64,000 nt of DNA, taken from positions 83,595 through 147,594 of the forward strand of contig MU863967.1 in NCBI GenBank assembly GCA_033296885.1, written 5' to 3'. The notes under the pieces were generated by a model. That model was given only the letters and a program-made list of their open reading frames with translations, was not told where the DNA came from and made no database searches. This stretch comes from Triangularia verruculosa (lineage: Eukaryota > Ascomycota > Sordariomycetes > Sordariales > Podosporaceae). How positions within the stretch are numbered: position 1 is the stretch's first letter; every line of letters starts with the position of its first letter. Below are positions 33,681 to 46,508 of the stretch, piece after piece. Position numbers and translations under genes: made by a program.

Positions 33681-36600
33681 ATGTTGTCCACTTTGATACG
33701 ACCCTTTGGCAGGGGCCAAAAATCACAGGATGAAGGCCACCGTCCAGATATTGAACAGCGTTTTGCGCCTACCAATCGATTGCATCGCGCTTCAGTCGCT
33801 TCCATAGGCGAGTATCGCCAACATCGACATGCTGCGGCTGATTTCACCGAGGCCGACGACGATGATGAAGAAGACGAATCTCACCATGGTCATGGTCATG
33901 GTCATGGTCATGGCCAGGGACAATCATCCCGTTACCAAGCCACTAGTGTTCAGACAGAAGAGGACGAGGATGGGCAAAGTCATTCCATCGGCCTGCCTCT
34001 GTTCTCAACAGGCCATCTGGGTATGTATCCCCGGCGATAATTGGCTTGAAAGTCGACGATTAACTGATGTCCTCAGATTCACTTCCTATATACAGCATGA
34101 CCCATGCAATCCGCATCATTGTCCAGGCTAGAACCGAGACGACTTTAACATGGGACCAGCTGAGATCCCCGCAGGTTTCGCAGTTTCTCGTCAAGCCAAT
34201 GCAGCAACAGATACGGACACAGCACTTTTCTCAAGGCACCCTCTACGCCCTCATGGCCAATTGCTTGCAGTTCGAAAAGGAAGGGCAATTGTATCCAGGG
34301 AATTCCGGAACGAGCAGTACCAGAGCGAAGGTGTGTGAGCTGCTGGCCGTGAAATTGCTGAAGGAGTACTCCACACGAGAGCTTATCGACGCCCTGTCCT
34401 ACGACTTCTATCCCCTACAGGGTATCCCGGGATCCCAAGGGCCACCTCAACACGCGAGATCTAGCCCGGCTACTATGCGAACTTCAACCCTTGAAGTTGC
34501 GATTCGAGCTTCAGCCAAGCATTTTCTGTCTCATCCTCTGGTAGTGATGCAGTTGGAGGCTATCTGGAACGGTGCGATCAGCTTCCACTCTGCTGAAGAC
34601 CAGCTTCGTCGTCAGGGCTCCGCGTCGAGTGCTGCTGAAAGTAATCAGTCTCGCCGCCAGAGCACAGTGAGAACACCACTGTTGAGCCAGCAGCAACAGG
34701 CAAAGGAGGACCATGGACGGGCTCTAGCTCACGTTTCCGGTCGCCGATTCGTGGCCTTGTATGATCCTCGAACAGCTTCATTGTTCAAGCTTTCGAGGCT
34801 ACGGGTCCCACGATATCGGCAGATTCTTTCCACCTGCTCCCTTGCCATATTGATCGGCCTGTTCTTGGCCGTTCTGTGGCAGAGGTCCAGCAGAATCACC
34901 TCTCTGGAGTTGATATTCTGGTTTTGGAGTGCTGGCTTTATGCTTGACGAGATTGTCGGTTTCAATGAGCAGGGGCTTTCTCTCTATATCATGAGCTTCT
35001 GGAACATCTTCGATCTGGGTATTCTATTGCTTCTGATCGTCTACTATTGCATGCGCATTTATAGCGTGTTTCTTCTCGATCCCCACAAGTGGAATGAGAA
35101 CGCCTACGACGTTCTGGCTGCGAATGCAGTCCTGTTATTGCCGAGGGTGTTCAGCATTTTGGACCATTACCAATACTTTTCACAGCTCCTGATAGCCTTT
35201 CGTCTGATGGCTGTTGACTTGGCCGCTGTCTTCGTACTTATATTGGTGTGCTGTAGTGGCTTTTTTGTGTTCTTCACCCTCTCCAACAATCCCAACGATC
35301 CCTATGTGCTTGCCTACAAGATCTTTCAGATCCTGATGGGCTTCACGCCAGCCGCGTGGGAAGTGTAAGTACGGCAAGGTCATTTTGAGTGGATATTCTG
35401 GTTCACAGCTGACACGTTTATAGGTGGGACTCGTATACTTGGATGGGCAAGGCCTTGATGGCCCTGTTTCTTATCATCTGCCATTTTGTGATTGTGTAAG
35501 AAGACTGTTCCTTGGCATTCTGGTGAAGAATACTGACTTTGGAATAGGACAATCCTCATCACTGTCCTGACTAACTCATTCATGTCGATTGCATCCAACG
35601 CGAACGAAGAACACCAGTTTCTCTTCGCCATCAACACAATCTCCATGGTCAAGAACGACACGCTCTTCTCCTACATTGCGCCTGCCAATATCTTTGCGTG
35701 GGGTTTAATGCCACTCCGATACTTCATGCCGCTAAAGCAGTTTGTTTGGCTTAACCGCGCTGTGATTAAAGCCACACATTTCCCGCTGCTGTTTTGCATC
35801 TTCTTGTACGAAAAGTATTTCCTTGCGCCCTACATCTACGAGGCCACTGATTTAGTCGACAATCCTGGGCGCGGCCGTCCACATGCGTTCTCCCTAGGCG
35901 ACCCCTCTACGAGATCGGCATTTTTCAGTCCCAGTGTTCGGGTGCGAGAGGAATCAGTACTTGGCTACCAGAAGGACCGGGCTTTGGAAGAAGTGTTTCG
36001 ACGTGTTCCCGATACGGCCACGCTGAGAACTCAAAGAAGGAATGAGCGAAGGAAGACGCAGAATGCTATTCGCACGTGGATGGATCAGAACGATGGAGGC
36101 TTCCGTTCACCACAAAACTACTCGACAATTAACAGCAGGATGACCGGCGACTGGCGGCGAAGATTGAGTATGAATCGAGAACGCCCATCCAGGTTTCCCA
36201 GGCAGTATTCCGATCTCCGTTCTGCTGCTAGCGACCCAGCTGATTTTGTGTCCGACGCACCTTATCCAATGGCACCCGAGTACTATCACGATGGCGTCCA
36301 CCGCAGGGACTATGCCCATGAGATGAAAGAAAACACGGATGCGGATGGAGATGACGAGCTTGTTACGAATGACGAGGAAGACGAGGACAACGTGACCAAC
36401 ACCATAGATGGGCATGGGAACGATGGCGAAGCCTATGAAGAAGATTACTTCACAACCCCAGTTGCTGGTCGTTTCGGTCACGATGAACCCCCGTCCACTG
36501 ACTCGCCTCGTATCGGTCAGTCGAGGCGCAACGCTTTGCACACCCGTACATTGTCGACAAACACCATTCTCTACGTTCCAGAGGGGAATCATCAGCCTTA

Positions 36601-37675
36601 CAGTTCTTCATCCGCTTCGATGGGTCGATCGCCACAGCTACCAACCCGACGACACACCCCGGTAATAACACCTGTTTCAGGCGGTGGCCTTCGCTCCCCT
36701 CGTCGATCTCTGTACATGACCGCATCACGCCCGCGTTCCATCGTTCAACCGCGCGACATGGCCCGCACAGCTCCTATTCGGTCAGGTCTCACCCTCGACA
36801 TCCCAGTCCGAAGACCAGCAACTCAGCACCAACATCAGCAAAATGCGCATAATCTTCATCACCACAGGCGAAGAAGCTCCTCCGACATCAACGCGACAGC
36901 AACAGCCGACGATGAAGAGGACACATTTAGCGGTGTTCCATCCAGTTTCGCCACCCAGATGGCCATGGCCACAGCGATGCTGTCAAAGAGTGCCCAAGGG
37001 GATAACAACCGCATGAGCAGGCTGATGCTGGCAAAGATGAAAACCCTGGAGGAGAGCCTAGGGGATGTTGTGCGAGAAATGAGCCTATTGCGGACCTCAG
37101 TTCCCAACACGGCACATAACTCCGAGGACGGTGGGATCGGTGGATCAGGACTTGATTTTAGGAAAAAGAAGCCCTTGAAGATGATGGTTGGCCCTTCGGG
37201 GTCATCAGAGCCATCGTCGATGTCAGCGCCGGGGGCAGCAGAGGGGATGATGAGTAGCGGTATTGCCGCAGGGAGGGAAAGGTTGGGATTGAAGAGGAGC
37301 AAGATCGCGGGTAGGACAGCCTCGCCGAGGAGGATACAAATGAGGAAGGGCACGGGTGCGGCAGGGAGTTGGATGAGGAGTCCGGTTTCGAACAAGTCTG
37401 GATCTGGGTCTGCGGTGACGACGATTGCCGCGACGGGGTTGGGGATTGAGAATCAACTGCCTGTGGACAAGGGGAAGCAGAGGGAGGAGAACAGTACGCT
37501 TCTGACAGCGAGACGGCCGCCGGCACCGCATGTTGAGGAGGATCGGGAGTATGATGATGATGATGATGATGATGGGGATGGCGGGCAGTTGCAGGGGGTG
37601 ATGAGTCCGGAGAGTGGGTTTGGGGCTTTTGCGAGGAGGAGGTTGGGACGGGGTGGTGGGACGGGGTCGTTGTGA
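33681..37675 (+). CDS. TRP-type (TRPY/Yvc1-like) cation channel (1,275 aa)
   Basis: Four exons: 33681-34020, 34077-35364, 35424-35495 and 35548-37675; introns of 56, 59 and 52 nt with clear GT-AG ends. Fungal TRPY channels are Ca2+-permeable vacuolar or plasma-membrane cation channels. The N-terminus (about 1-110) is acidic with a five-fold HG repeat. A conserved cytosolic domain follows (MTHAIRIIVQARTE), then at least six membrane spans, beginning with LSTCSLAILIGLFLAVLW and ending with ALMALFLIICHFVIVTILI. FQILMGFTPAAWEVWDSYTW is the likely pore-loop region. After the last helix comes a family-typical NSFMSIASNANEEHQFLFA. The C-terminal 550 residues are mostly disordered, with Arg/Ser, His and Asp-rich runs and a DDDDDDDG tract. 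Yeast Yvc1 is 675 residues, so the long tail is a filamentous-fungal elaboration. Confidence 0.88.
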
Positions 37676-40600
37676 TACCAAAAGGATGGATGGATGGATG
37701 GATGGCTAGTGTGTGTGGTTTTCTATCTAGGATTTGTGAAGAGGGGGCGGTTTTTTTTTTTTCTCCTTTGCAAGCATGGCAAAGTTTTTTGGCTTTATTG
37801 GGGGTTCGGCAGCATTGGGATGGCGTTGTTGTTTTCTGCATGTAATCTTTGCGGTTTTTTCATTCGGGAGTAGGGCTGGATGGTGAGGATGATGGTGGTG
37901 GACCCGTTTGATACGGGGCTATCTTGGATGGATGGGTGGTTTGGGTGTGGGTGAGATTAATTTTGTGTTGCTAATGCTATATGAGTAGGTAGCTGGGTTG
38001 ATTGGTTGGGTGGGTTAATTGATGGTTTATTCGTTCGACGTGATTACTTTGTTGGGTTGTTTGATGTGAAAAGACACGCATATACATGTAGCTGATGCCA
38101 GTCGGGCATGTTGGGTTGTAAGATCCAAGGGACACCTTTTCATCGATTCACCAACTCCCTATTTTTGGTTGAGATTGGTCGTCCTACATGATGGGGTAAG
38201 AGTATAACAGAATCTTCTTTTTGATTTTTGTTTCCCTTGCCCCTTTTCGCTTCTCTCCTATCTGTTTTCTCCCCTTTTTCTTTTCTCCCCTATACGGTAA
38301 TCGGTTTCTCTTTGGGGGGGCTAGTTTTGACACTGAGTAATGGTATCTGTGAGCTGGCCTTGGGGGATGCTGATGAAGGTTTGTGTACACTACCGTTTGA
38401 TGGCTTTAGAGTACAGAGCAGCCACGTTTTCAAATTACTGGAACCAGAAGCGATCGGAGTTGATATTTTCTATTTTGTGACGAGACGGCGTTTTCAATTT
38501 ACTAGAAACACAAGCGTTCGGAGTTGGTTTTTTCTTTTCTTTTCTTTTTGAAGACGCGCTATTTTGTTGTGTGTGTTTCGGACACCACCTGAGGTTGTCT
38601 CATGAATCATTACGAGTTAGTTTTCATCTTTTCCGGAACAATGAACATTGGCATTACCGAGAGCGTGCACCGTGTGTCTCGGGAGTCGGACCTTTTGAGC
38701 GTGAGGATCCTTTCGTTTGTTGAGGTCTGAGATTTGAGAGTGGTTGGTGGTGATGTCGGTGAAGAGTTTTGATGTTGACGGGCTTTGAGATTTGAGGGTG
38801 GTTGGTGGTGATGTAGGTGGGCTGGTCATGACGGAGGAATGATTCAGGGGTAAAAAGGGGCAAAGAGATGGAGTGGTCAGGGTTAGGGTCAGTTGTGTGG
38901 GTTCTGCTATTTTTGTCTGTTCAGTCAGGTAGGACTTGTCGCGATGGTAGAAGATGTTATGAACAGGGAGTCTTAACAATAGAGGCTCTAATGTAGATCC
39001 TTCGGTCTTCCCAGGCCGAGGCAATTAAGGAAGATGTCTTTTGTTCTTGTTCGTATCTCGAAGCCCACAGCCTCGTCAGTGCCAACTCCACTGAACACTT
39101 TGGTGGATATGCTTCTGAAACGAAACATTCGTAATCGTTCGACCATTCAACTCCACGTATCCGTGCTGAGCACATTTTTTTCAATTGGACGTGATTCTTA
39201 GAGATGCGTGACAAGCACGGCGAACGTGGCATGTTGGTGATGAGCACAGCTCATATCACATCAGGAAAAATGCGGCCGCTCGCTCCTTGCAGGAGCCGAG
39301 TGCAAGTTAGTTCAAGCTATTGCAGTTCTAGAACTACTCTTGGATTTCTCGTAGTAATAGCCAAACACTGCTTTCGGAGAGATGCATACCAAGCTTTTGC
39401 CGAGAAGGCATCGGATTGGGGACTGCTGCATATTTATGGGTGAGAGGAGTGGGAGTTGGTGGGAGGCTGAGCCAATACTTTTGGGAAAATCACATTCCGG
39501 TGGCGCTTCCGGTGGCAGCGCAAGCGGGGAGCGGAGCACCACTGCGGGATACCTATGTATGGCGGTAGCATGGCAATAGCGAGCGCGGTCCAGTAGTCAC
39601 AGAAGAGGAGGCCAGTTCGGATTTTTTCTCAAGCTGTTCAGCCCTGCCGGGCATCACACCCACCCACAACCCAAATATGCAGGACACTAGGTCTAGGCAT
39701 GCGGCAGTCGTCCCATGGTACCACCAGAGGTTGAGGCTTAATCTACGCAGCTGCAGCAGCAATGTCAAGCCGTGATTACGATGGGCTGGCTCGCTATTGA
39801 TTTTCCGGGGAGCATCTCGCGTGTTCTGCGGGTTGTTTTGCGAGAGATCTGGATGTAAGCGCAAAGCTATACTCTATATAGAAGCTGCCGAACTGCCGAT
39901 GAGCAGATATTGACGGCTTCTGGTGTTTCCCCCAAGGTGACAGCGAACCTGCAGCTTGTTTAGCCAACAATTAACAGCTGCGTTGAAGATGAGTCTTCGT
40001 GTTCAGGAACGGGATTCGCTTGGCTAAAGCTTGAGAAAAAAAGTTATGATGATGTGCCGAAGAGATGAGGCCACGGCCTTCAGGATCCGAGTCTGTAACA
40101 CGTGGAGTAGCCTTGACACTGGGTTAGGCCCGAAGCTGCTCCATAAGAGGTCGGGAAAGCCGGTCTCCTGCTGGATGAAAGTGAGAAAGGAAGAATACGA
40201 ACTGAATGTACGCACAAGGTGTGGAAGGCATCCAATGGCATCATTGTGCTCTCGATATGCCGCACTCCAGGTCAAGACGAGCCAAGGAGCGCTAGGGAAG
40301 GGCTTGCAGGCATCCCCACCAAGTCTGCCCTAGCTGGAATGCGTGGCGTTGCGACCCAAGCCCAAGCTCCGCAACTGCTTCCCCCTGAAGACAGACACTG
40401 ACCGCCTGTTGAACGAGGCTCGACATCTCTGAATGGAGGTTTCGATGTCATTTCCGGTGTTGCAGGTACGGGCTGCAAGCATCGCATCTGGGGTCAGACA
40501 TGGCAGGTCTGATGGAGCGTAAGACGGCACGGATAGAGATAGGTGGTGGGAAGACGTTGGATGCCCGTGGATTGTTGCTGATGGAAAAAGACCCGAATTC

Positions 40601-41690
40601 AGGCGCCCTCCCCACCTCCCCGTTGGTGACCTCGACCCTGGATTTGCAAATCATGCCCCGCTATGGATCAGCGCTCTCGGCGCCTGTGCGCGTCAAGAGA
40701 GTGACGCGCGAGACAGCGGACGCACACGGCCGGATCTTGTTCATCCAGATTGCAGATTGCGTCGTCGTCGTCAGCAAGACTAATTAGATCACCACTTCTG
40801 TCCGAACCCAGGACCAGGGCTCAGAGTGTGAAGCTGTGGCTGCGCCAACGCCCAGACATCTCGGTACTGCGGTAGACGAGAACAGGGTTCCCCACTGCCG
40901 GATTGCAGCGCGAGGTTTTTCCATTGTTTTGTTTATACAGTAGCGATCGCGTGCCTGTCGTCTTGTAGACAGCGCTTGTCAGGCCATCTGCTTTCCTTCT
41001 TTCCGACGCAGCTGCATACAGAGCGGAGCCATCGGACACATCGGCCCCAGCATCGGTCGTGCAGCAGGTCTTGCGCCCGCCGACTCGACGCCAATCGACG
41101 GGTTCAACACCGCAAATCCATCTGATCAAGGCCCCCCCTTTCAGAGACCCCGGTCCCAGCGCCAGTGACTTGGCATCCACACAACCCCTTCCACCCGCCA
41201 TATCACCCATACCCTCCCACGCATCCCCACCTGAAAACGAGCTGTCTTGTTATTTATTCCCCTTCCCTCGCCCCCCTCACCCCCATATATACCTGTTTGT
41301 CTGTCTGTCCGACGTCCAGCTCGCCTTTCACCCAGAGAAAAAACAACTTGGTCTCGTTTTGTTTCGCTTCGGCCCGCTCCTTACGTGCTACTCGAAACCT
41401 CGTGTTGACGGCCACACAACCCCCCGTCACGATCCTCTTGCGTAAATCGTACATTGCATCCAAGGTTTCGCTTTTTGACGATCCTGTCTGGGAAGAAGAA
41501 AAAGTGTCAAGCCACGCTGGTTGAGACGAAATATGAGCAGCTTGCCAGCCTGCTCTAATAAGCTGTTGTCGTTGCCCGTAGGAAGCACCGGCAGCCAACA
41601 ACTTCGGTTCTTGGGACCGTGAATCACCGTTCGCAAAACACTACCACCACGACCACACAATCCGCCATAACCACCACATATTCCGAGGCG
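37676..41690. other. 4-kb intergenic region
   Basis: No gene recognised between the TRP channel and the cyclin gene, which are co-oriented. Features seen: a GGAT tetranucleotide run at 37684-37704; T- and G-rich 3' flanking sequence to 38100; a two-copy imperfect repeat at 38725-38820 with core TTTGAGAGTGGTTGGTGGTGATG (about 80 bp apart); and a CT-rich leader at 41200-41600. A plus-strand frame at 40500-40787 (95 codons) has ordinary composition but no family resemblance. Confidence 0.5.
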
Positions 41691-42689
41691 ATGGCTACCT
41701 ACTCTCCCGAATACTCGGACGACGAGTATGATTTCGACGAGGAGTACTTTGCGCAAACCTACAAGCCGCTATCTAACCTCCCAACGCCCCCACCATCGTC
41801 ACGCGACTCGTTGGTTTCTCAGAGTCCTAGGTCTCTTCTGGAAGATGGAGGGCTCCTCGATTCTGCGCTTTTGGGTAGGCGGACGTCCCGCTGTTTGCTT
41901 CTGTTTCGCAATTGGTTGCTAACGCCCCGTTTCATAGGCCCCGCTGTTCACTTGGTAAACCTTGTGCCTCCAACGGCTTCTTTGGCTGTGCCCTCAGTCG
42001 CCCTCGTTCACGAGATTTTAGTTCGATCCGATCTGCCAATGGACACCATTGGTCTCGCGGTTTGCATTTTGGACTCGCTCAGCTCCAAGTTCTCACTCAG
42101 TTGGCGACTGCGCTGCCCGCTGGCGCAAAGGGAAACCTTCTCTGAGCTTCCGTCCAAGCGCCACACTCTACCGGTCAGTCCGGTGGGCATGGCTCAACTA
42201 CACATTGACTGCGTCGGTCCCGAGCTTATCGTTCTGGCCGCGTTGGTCATTGCCGTCAAGTTTCTGGAGGACTGCCAGGAGCCTACGCAATACTACGCAT
42301 CAGCATGGGGGAAGAACCAGTGGACATGCGACCAGATTAATGTTACTGAAAGGTGCATTATGGAAAACCTGGGATACCGCATTCTTCCACTGTGGGACCC
42401 CGTCCTGATTCGAGATGCAGTGGACGACATGGAACGTGCTGGAAGACAGGCGCTCTATCCTCCACAGCCCAGAAAAAGCGAAAAGCATCAGCGCTCCCGG
42501 AGCGAGGCCGTGACAAACCTCAATCTTCCCCTTACGCCGGCAGAAACGCCAGTGTTGGAGAACGGACCCGCTGTTGTTGTTCCCCTGGTGGACGGAGGGA
42601 AGATGCACGTCACATTTGGCGGTGAAGGGCCTGCACCCGACCTGCATCTGCCTCGAGGAAAGCGGAAGACATTCCCCACGAGCGGTTGA
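41691..42689 (+). CDS. Cyclin-domain protein (311 aa)
   Basis: Two exons, 41691-41874 and 41938-42689, with a 63-nt intron (GTAGGC...CATAG, branch-like GCTAACG). The ATG at 41691 gives MATYSPEYSDDEYDFDEEY; the frame upstream opens with GTG only. The intron is a multiple of three and contains no stop, so an unspliced reading would add 21 residues (GRRTSRCLLL...). After an acidic N-terminus and a LPTPPPSS segment comes a single cyclin box (about residues 75-245): VHEILVRSDLPMDTIGLAVCILDSL, SWRLRCPL, PELIVLAALVIAVKFLED, and WTCDQINVTERCIMENLGYRILPLWD. The C-terminus is disordered and ends with basic PRGKRKTFPTSG. It resembles PCL/CLG-type cyclins that partner PHO85-like kinases more than mitotic cyclins, but the subclass is uncertain. 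Confidence 0.85.
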   Translation: MATYSPEYSDDEYDFDEEYFAQTYKPLSNLPTPPPSSRDSLVSQSPRSLLEDGGLLDSALLGRRTSRCLLLFRNWLLTPRFIGPAVHLVNLVPPTASLAVPSVALVHEILVRSDLPMDTIGLAVCILDSLSSKFSLSWRLRCPLAQRETFSELPSKRHTLPVSPVGMAQLHIDCVGPELIVLAALVIAVKFLEDCQEPTQYYASAWGKNQWTCDQINVTERCIMENLGYRILPLWDPVLIRDAVDDMERAGRQALYPPQPRKSEKHQRSRSEAVTNLNLPLTPAETPVLENGPAVVVPLVDGGKMHVTFGGEGPAPDLHLPRGKRKTFPTSG

Positions 42690-45600
42690 GGCAGAGAAAC
42701 TTGGCCATAGTCTATTGGGTCTTTTTATCAGTTGGAGGTGCCAACACATGGGTTTCTGGCAGCCCGCCCACACATACCAACCAACAACCGACTTCTCGTT
42801 ACTGGCGCTTCGGATTACTCCTTTCGGCGTTTTGATATCATCACTTTTTAGCGGTTCGGCAAAATTTCATTCCACGATACCACGACTGAACTGCAGAGCT
42901 TTGTTTTGGGCGTATTGTCACATGGCATCAGCGGGAACTATAACACCACCTGTAACTCGGATTTTGTAATGTCTTTTTGGGGGGGAATCACAGCAACACG
43001 GAGTGAGACACGGACATGATGCAAGAATCAATGACTGGATGGCGTGCTTGGCGCAGGGGTGAGGTGGTCAAGCGGGGTTTCTCTCACCCCTACAACATAA
43101 AACACAACATAACACACACGGAAATAATATTCACACACAATATTATTATCACATTATTGACTATACTGCCTACGAAAACCTGCTTGTTCTTTTCTCTTCG
43201 ATTACCTACTCTCCATCGGGCCGAACCAGCCATCTATAACTTACTTGCAGCACAATTCATAGTGAGGAAACAGATGAAGCTGAACTCCATTCCACCCAAT
43301 TCCCATAAGCTCCACAACTCCCAGCCCCCCGGGATTTTTGTACAAATGGAAAACGTGAAAACTTTCTTTCTTTCAACCTCATCCCGTTACGTCATTTCGC
43401 GGACTGATGACCTGACAACCACATTTTCGCCTCGCTCAGGGCACAAACCAACACCCGCCTGACCCCTGCGGGGGGGGGAAGATCTACAAGGGGATCAACA
43501 GGGGGTGGGAACTAATCGAGAGACATGTCCCGAGATCTAGACCATGGAATGGGAAGGGTTCGTCATTGCTGTAGGGGAGGGTAGGTAATAATAGAAAGAT
43601 CAGCAGCATTCAACAAGCAAGACGTTACCTAAGGTAGGTTAACTGAGGGGGGCACGCGACCTCTAATTACAAGATGTAGACGTACGTCAGAACACAGCAT
43701 GTTACGAGCACTTGCAATTGTTGAGCTTTTCCTGTGTTTTCTGTGGTGCGAGGCGGCCACTAGCCAACTCAAAAAAGCCCACTTCAGCCCGGTTCAGTCA
43801 TCAAACAGCATGACAAGCAGGAATTACGACCATGGGTGAAGAAGCACAGACATGACGTGGAATGGCAAATACGAAGAACACGCAACGTCTCATTTCACAG
43901 GGGGTTTAAAAAACGAAGAGAAAAAAACGAAGAGAAAAAGAATAAGAGAAAAAGAGAGCAGAAAAAGAATAAGAGAAAAGGAGAGCAGAAAAAGAATAAG
44001 AGAAAAGGAGAGCAGAAAAAGAATAAGAGAAAAAAAGGAGCAAATAAAAGACGAGAACAAAACCATAAAAATACCGGCAAGGCGGCTTCGGCAATCAGCA
44101 CAGGAAGGCCAAGTATTGCAAAACACAGCAACCACAAGTATGTATACATACATTGCAGGTGGAAAAAAGGGGGAGTCGTTAACATAATGAACATTGATAT
44201 CACATGTTCCACAACAACAGCAGGAGGCAATTTCTTCAACGAACCCACCTCTGCCCGGAGTAGTTGTATCACTACCTTGTGCATGTCAAGAATGAGAGGG
44301 GGGAGGGTGGAGAAGACCAGTAAGAAGGTTTGAACAACATATAGGAGTAGTGAGATACTCACCTTGTCCCAGGGTAGAGTTTTATATACCATACCTACCT
44401 ATTGTAGCGGAGCTGTAAAAACATATCCTGGAAGTGTCCACGAAAGAGCTCGTCGACTACCAGATATCTTTGCATCGGTAGGCACCGCCATATTGTCTTA
44501 AAAAATCCTAGCTTTAGCGGAGCAGTGTCTGCCTTTTTGTCTACGGCGTGCCGAGATAATTAACCAGTGTCTTTTCGAAAAGATGATAACCCAATATTGA
44601 ACCCCCGAAGAATTCAGAGCATGCCGTCAGAGGTCACATCTCTGGCTACTTCTCGATAGCTATGTATATACCTATGTAGACATGTTGATACACACCCCCC
44701 CATCTTCTCGCAACTGTCCGGTCTTCTTCACCTCGGACAATAACAACAACAACAACAACAAGAACGAGGCTCACCTCGGAGAATAAGCGGTGAAGAAGCC
44801 CTCCATCAAACACCCATCCATCGCAATCTGCCTGGCGCCCGCCATCCAGCCTACCCACTGAATGCACATCGGACCACAGCATTGAAGTACCTTACACCGC
44901 ATTCACAAGGGCGATCAATATCCTTGCTCCCTTTGCATCGCCCGCCCGTCTGCAGCTTCCACGGCACCATTCCACCTATTACAGTTTGCATAGGTCAGGT
45001 AGGTCAGGTAAGGTAGCCAGTCTTCTGCTCTCGCTCTATATTTGGCACACAATCATCCCAGTTCAACCCCCCTCACATCCATACCTACCTACCTACCGAG
45101 GTATAAACCATGCCAAAGAAGTAGCTGAATACAGCTTTGAACGAAACCCACAACAGGTGCCCAAGATATCGTCCAAAGACACATCGAAATTTACTTGATA
45201 GGTAGCAGTCCGCAAACACAGTTAATCAGCCCCCCGAAAGAATCAGTTGAAAAAGGCTGTTGAAAACCAACTGATAAATAAGTCTTGAGAGAATCAGTAC
45301 TAGGCGTTTCAAACAAGATGGAAACACCTGCCGAGATCAGTGGGAGGTCCGAAAGATGGTTGAACGTTATAGGATAGTAATCAACCCCTTTTAAATGGAC
45401 TAAAGATGGTAAATAGGCACCTTATACTGTATGAGATTGTCAGGTACCACTTTCACTTGCAGTTACCAAATATCCTGCCCGAATCATGATACACCTGGGC
45501 ATCGTGTCCTTGGCATCAGTTTTCCCCCTTCATCCCATGCCGTCGATCCAACACCTATCGTCACACTTCCTCCCCCCCTCCCCCCGAACAGGCGGCTCGG

Positions 45601-46508
45601 CTCGGCTCCACCACTTCCCGATCACAAGGTGCCATTTCTTCTTCACTTCATGTTTCATCAACTCAACATGCATATCTTTCTCACATTCACATTCACAGAC
45701 AAAAGACACAAGACAAACTCCAAGCTCTAGGAAAACCAATCCGGTTGATATTCCACACTCACTCCAACTAAACCAATATCCCAGCTTTCCCCACCATCTT
45801 CCTCCATCCCCTTTCCCAAAAAGATCAGGAAAGAAGAAAGAAAAAAACTATCATCCATATACACATTCATCCATTCTACTATAGCTCTTCCTCGCATTTT
45901 CCTCAAGGTCCCCTATAAATAAATCCCTCTTTCTCTCTCTCTTCTCGTCGTTCCGTCATACAAAAGAAATAAAATAAAAACTGTCATCGTACTGCTGCCA
46001 TGGGGCAAAAAAAAGCTAAATCTACCCGCAAACACCTGCGCGCTATCAAAAGCCAAGGGAGGGAATTAAGAAAAGAAAAAACCGCCCCGGGAGATAGAAC
46101 AGCCAGCAGTGAACAAAAAGTGTGTAGAAATAGAGATTGCTATTATCACTAGTTTTCCGTCTCTGGAAACCCCCGACTTTCTATGGAAAAAAAGAAGAAG
46201 AGGGACCCGTCGACATCACACTAGACACTGCTGCTTGTCTATCTCCATTCCCACGTTTTGTTGTCGTTATTGGTTGTCGTGCTTGCCGCCCTCCCGTGGG
46301 GAGACCGTGTGTGGATTGGTGGTTCTCGTCATGTTTTGATGGTGGTGGTGTATTCCTTTTTCGGTGGTTGCCGTTTACTCCTTAGATGATGCGGACTTTT
46401 GCAAGAAAATCCAGAATTAGCCAATGGATCCGAAAGATGGGTTACCGCTGAAGGACTGAAGGACGGAGCGGTGGGTGTCGGCGTCGTTTTTGGCACCTAA
46501 GTAGCCCT
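42690..46508. other. 3.8-kb intergenic region
   Basis: No supported gene. It contains the 27-nt purine repeat at 43935-44042, an AAC trinucleotide run at 44742-44760, a short TACC run near 45081-45096, and CT-rich sequence with poly-A tracts at 45800-46100. Long apparent frames at 43836-44333 and on the opposite strand come from the repeat, whose unit is a multiple of three and therefore stays open in several frames. Confidence 0.55.
43935..44042 (+). repeat. 27-nt purine minisatellite
   Basis: Four near-identical 27-nt units (AGAAAAAGAATAAGAGAAAA core plus GGAGAGC). The + strand is almost pure purine with one T per unit. It lies in an intergenic region and causes artefactual Lys/Arg-rich frames. 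Confidence 0.8.

Noticed and set aside
43836..44333. Lys/Arg-rich 165-codon ORF and its opposite-strand Phe/Leu counterpart
   Set aside because: It is generated by the 27-nt purine repeat, which stays open in several frames on both strands. There is no start context or domain.
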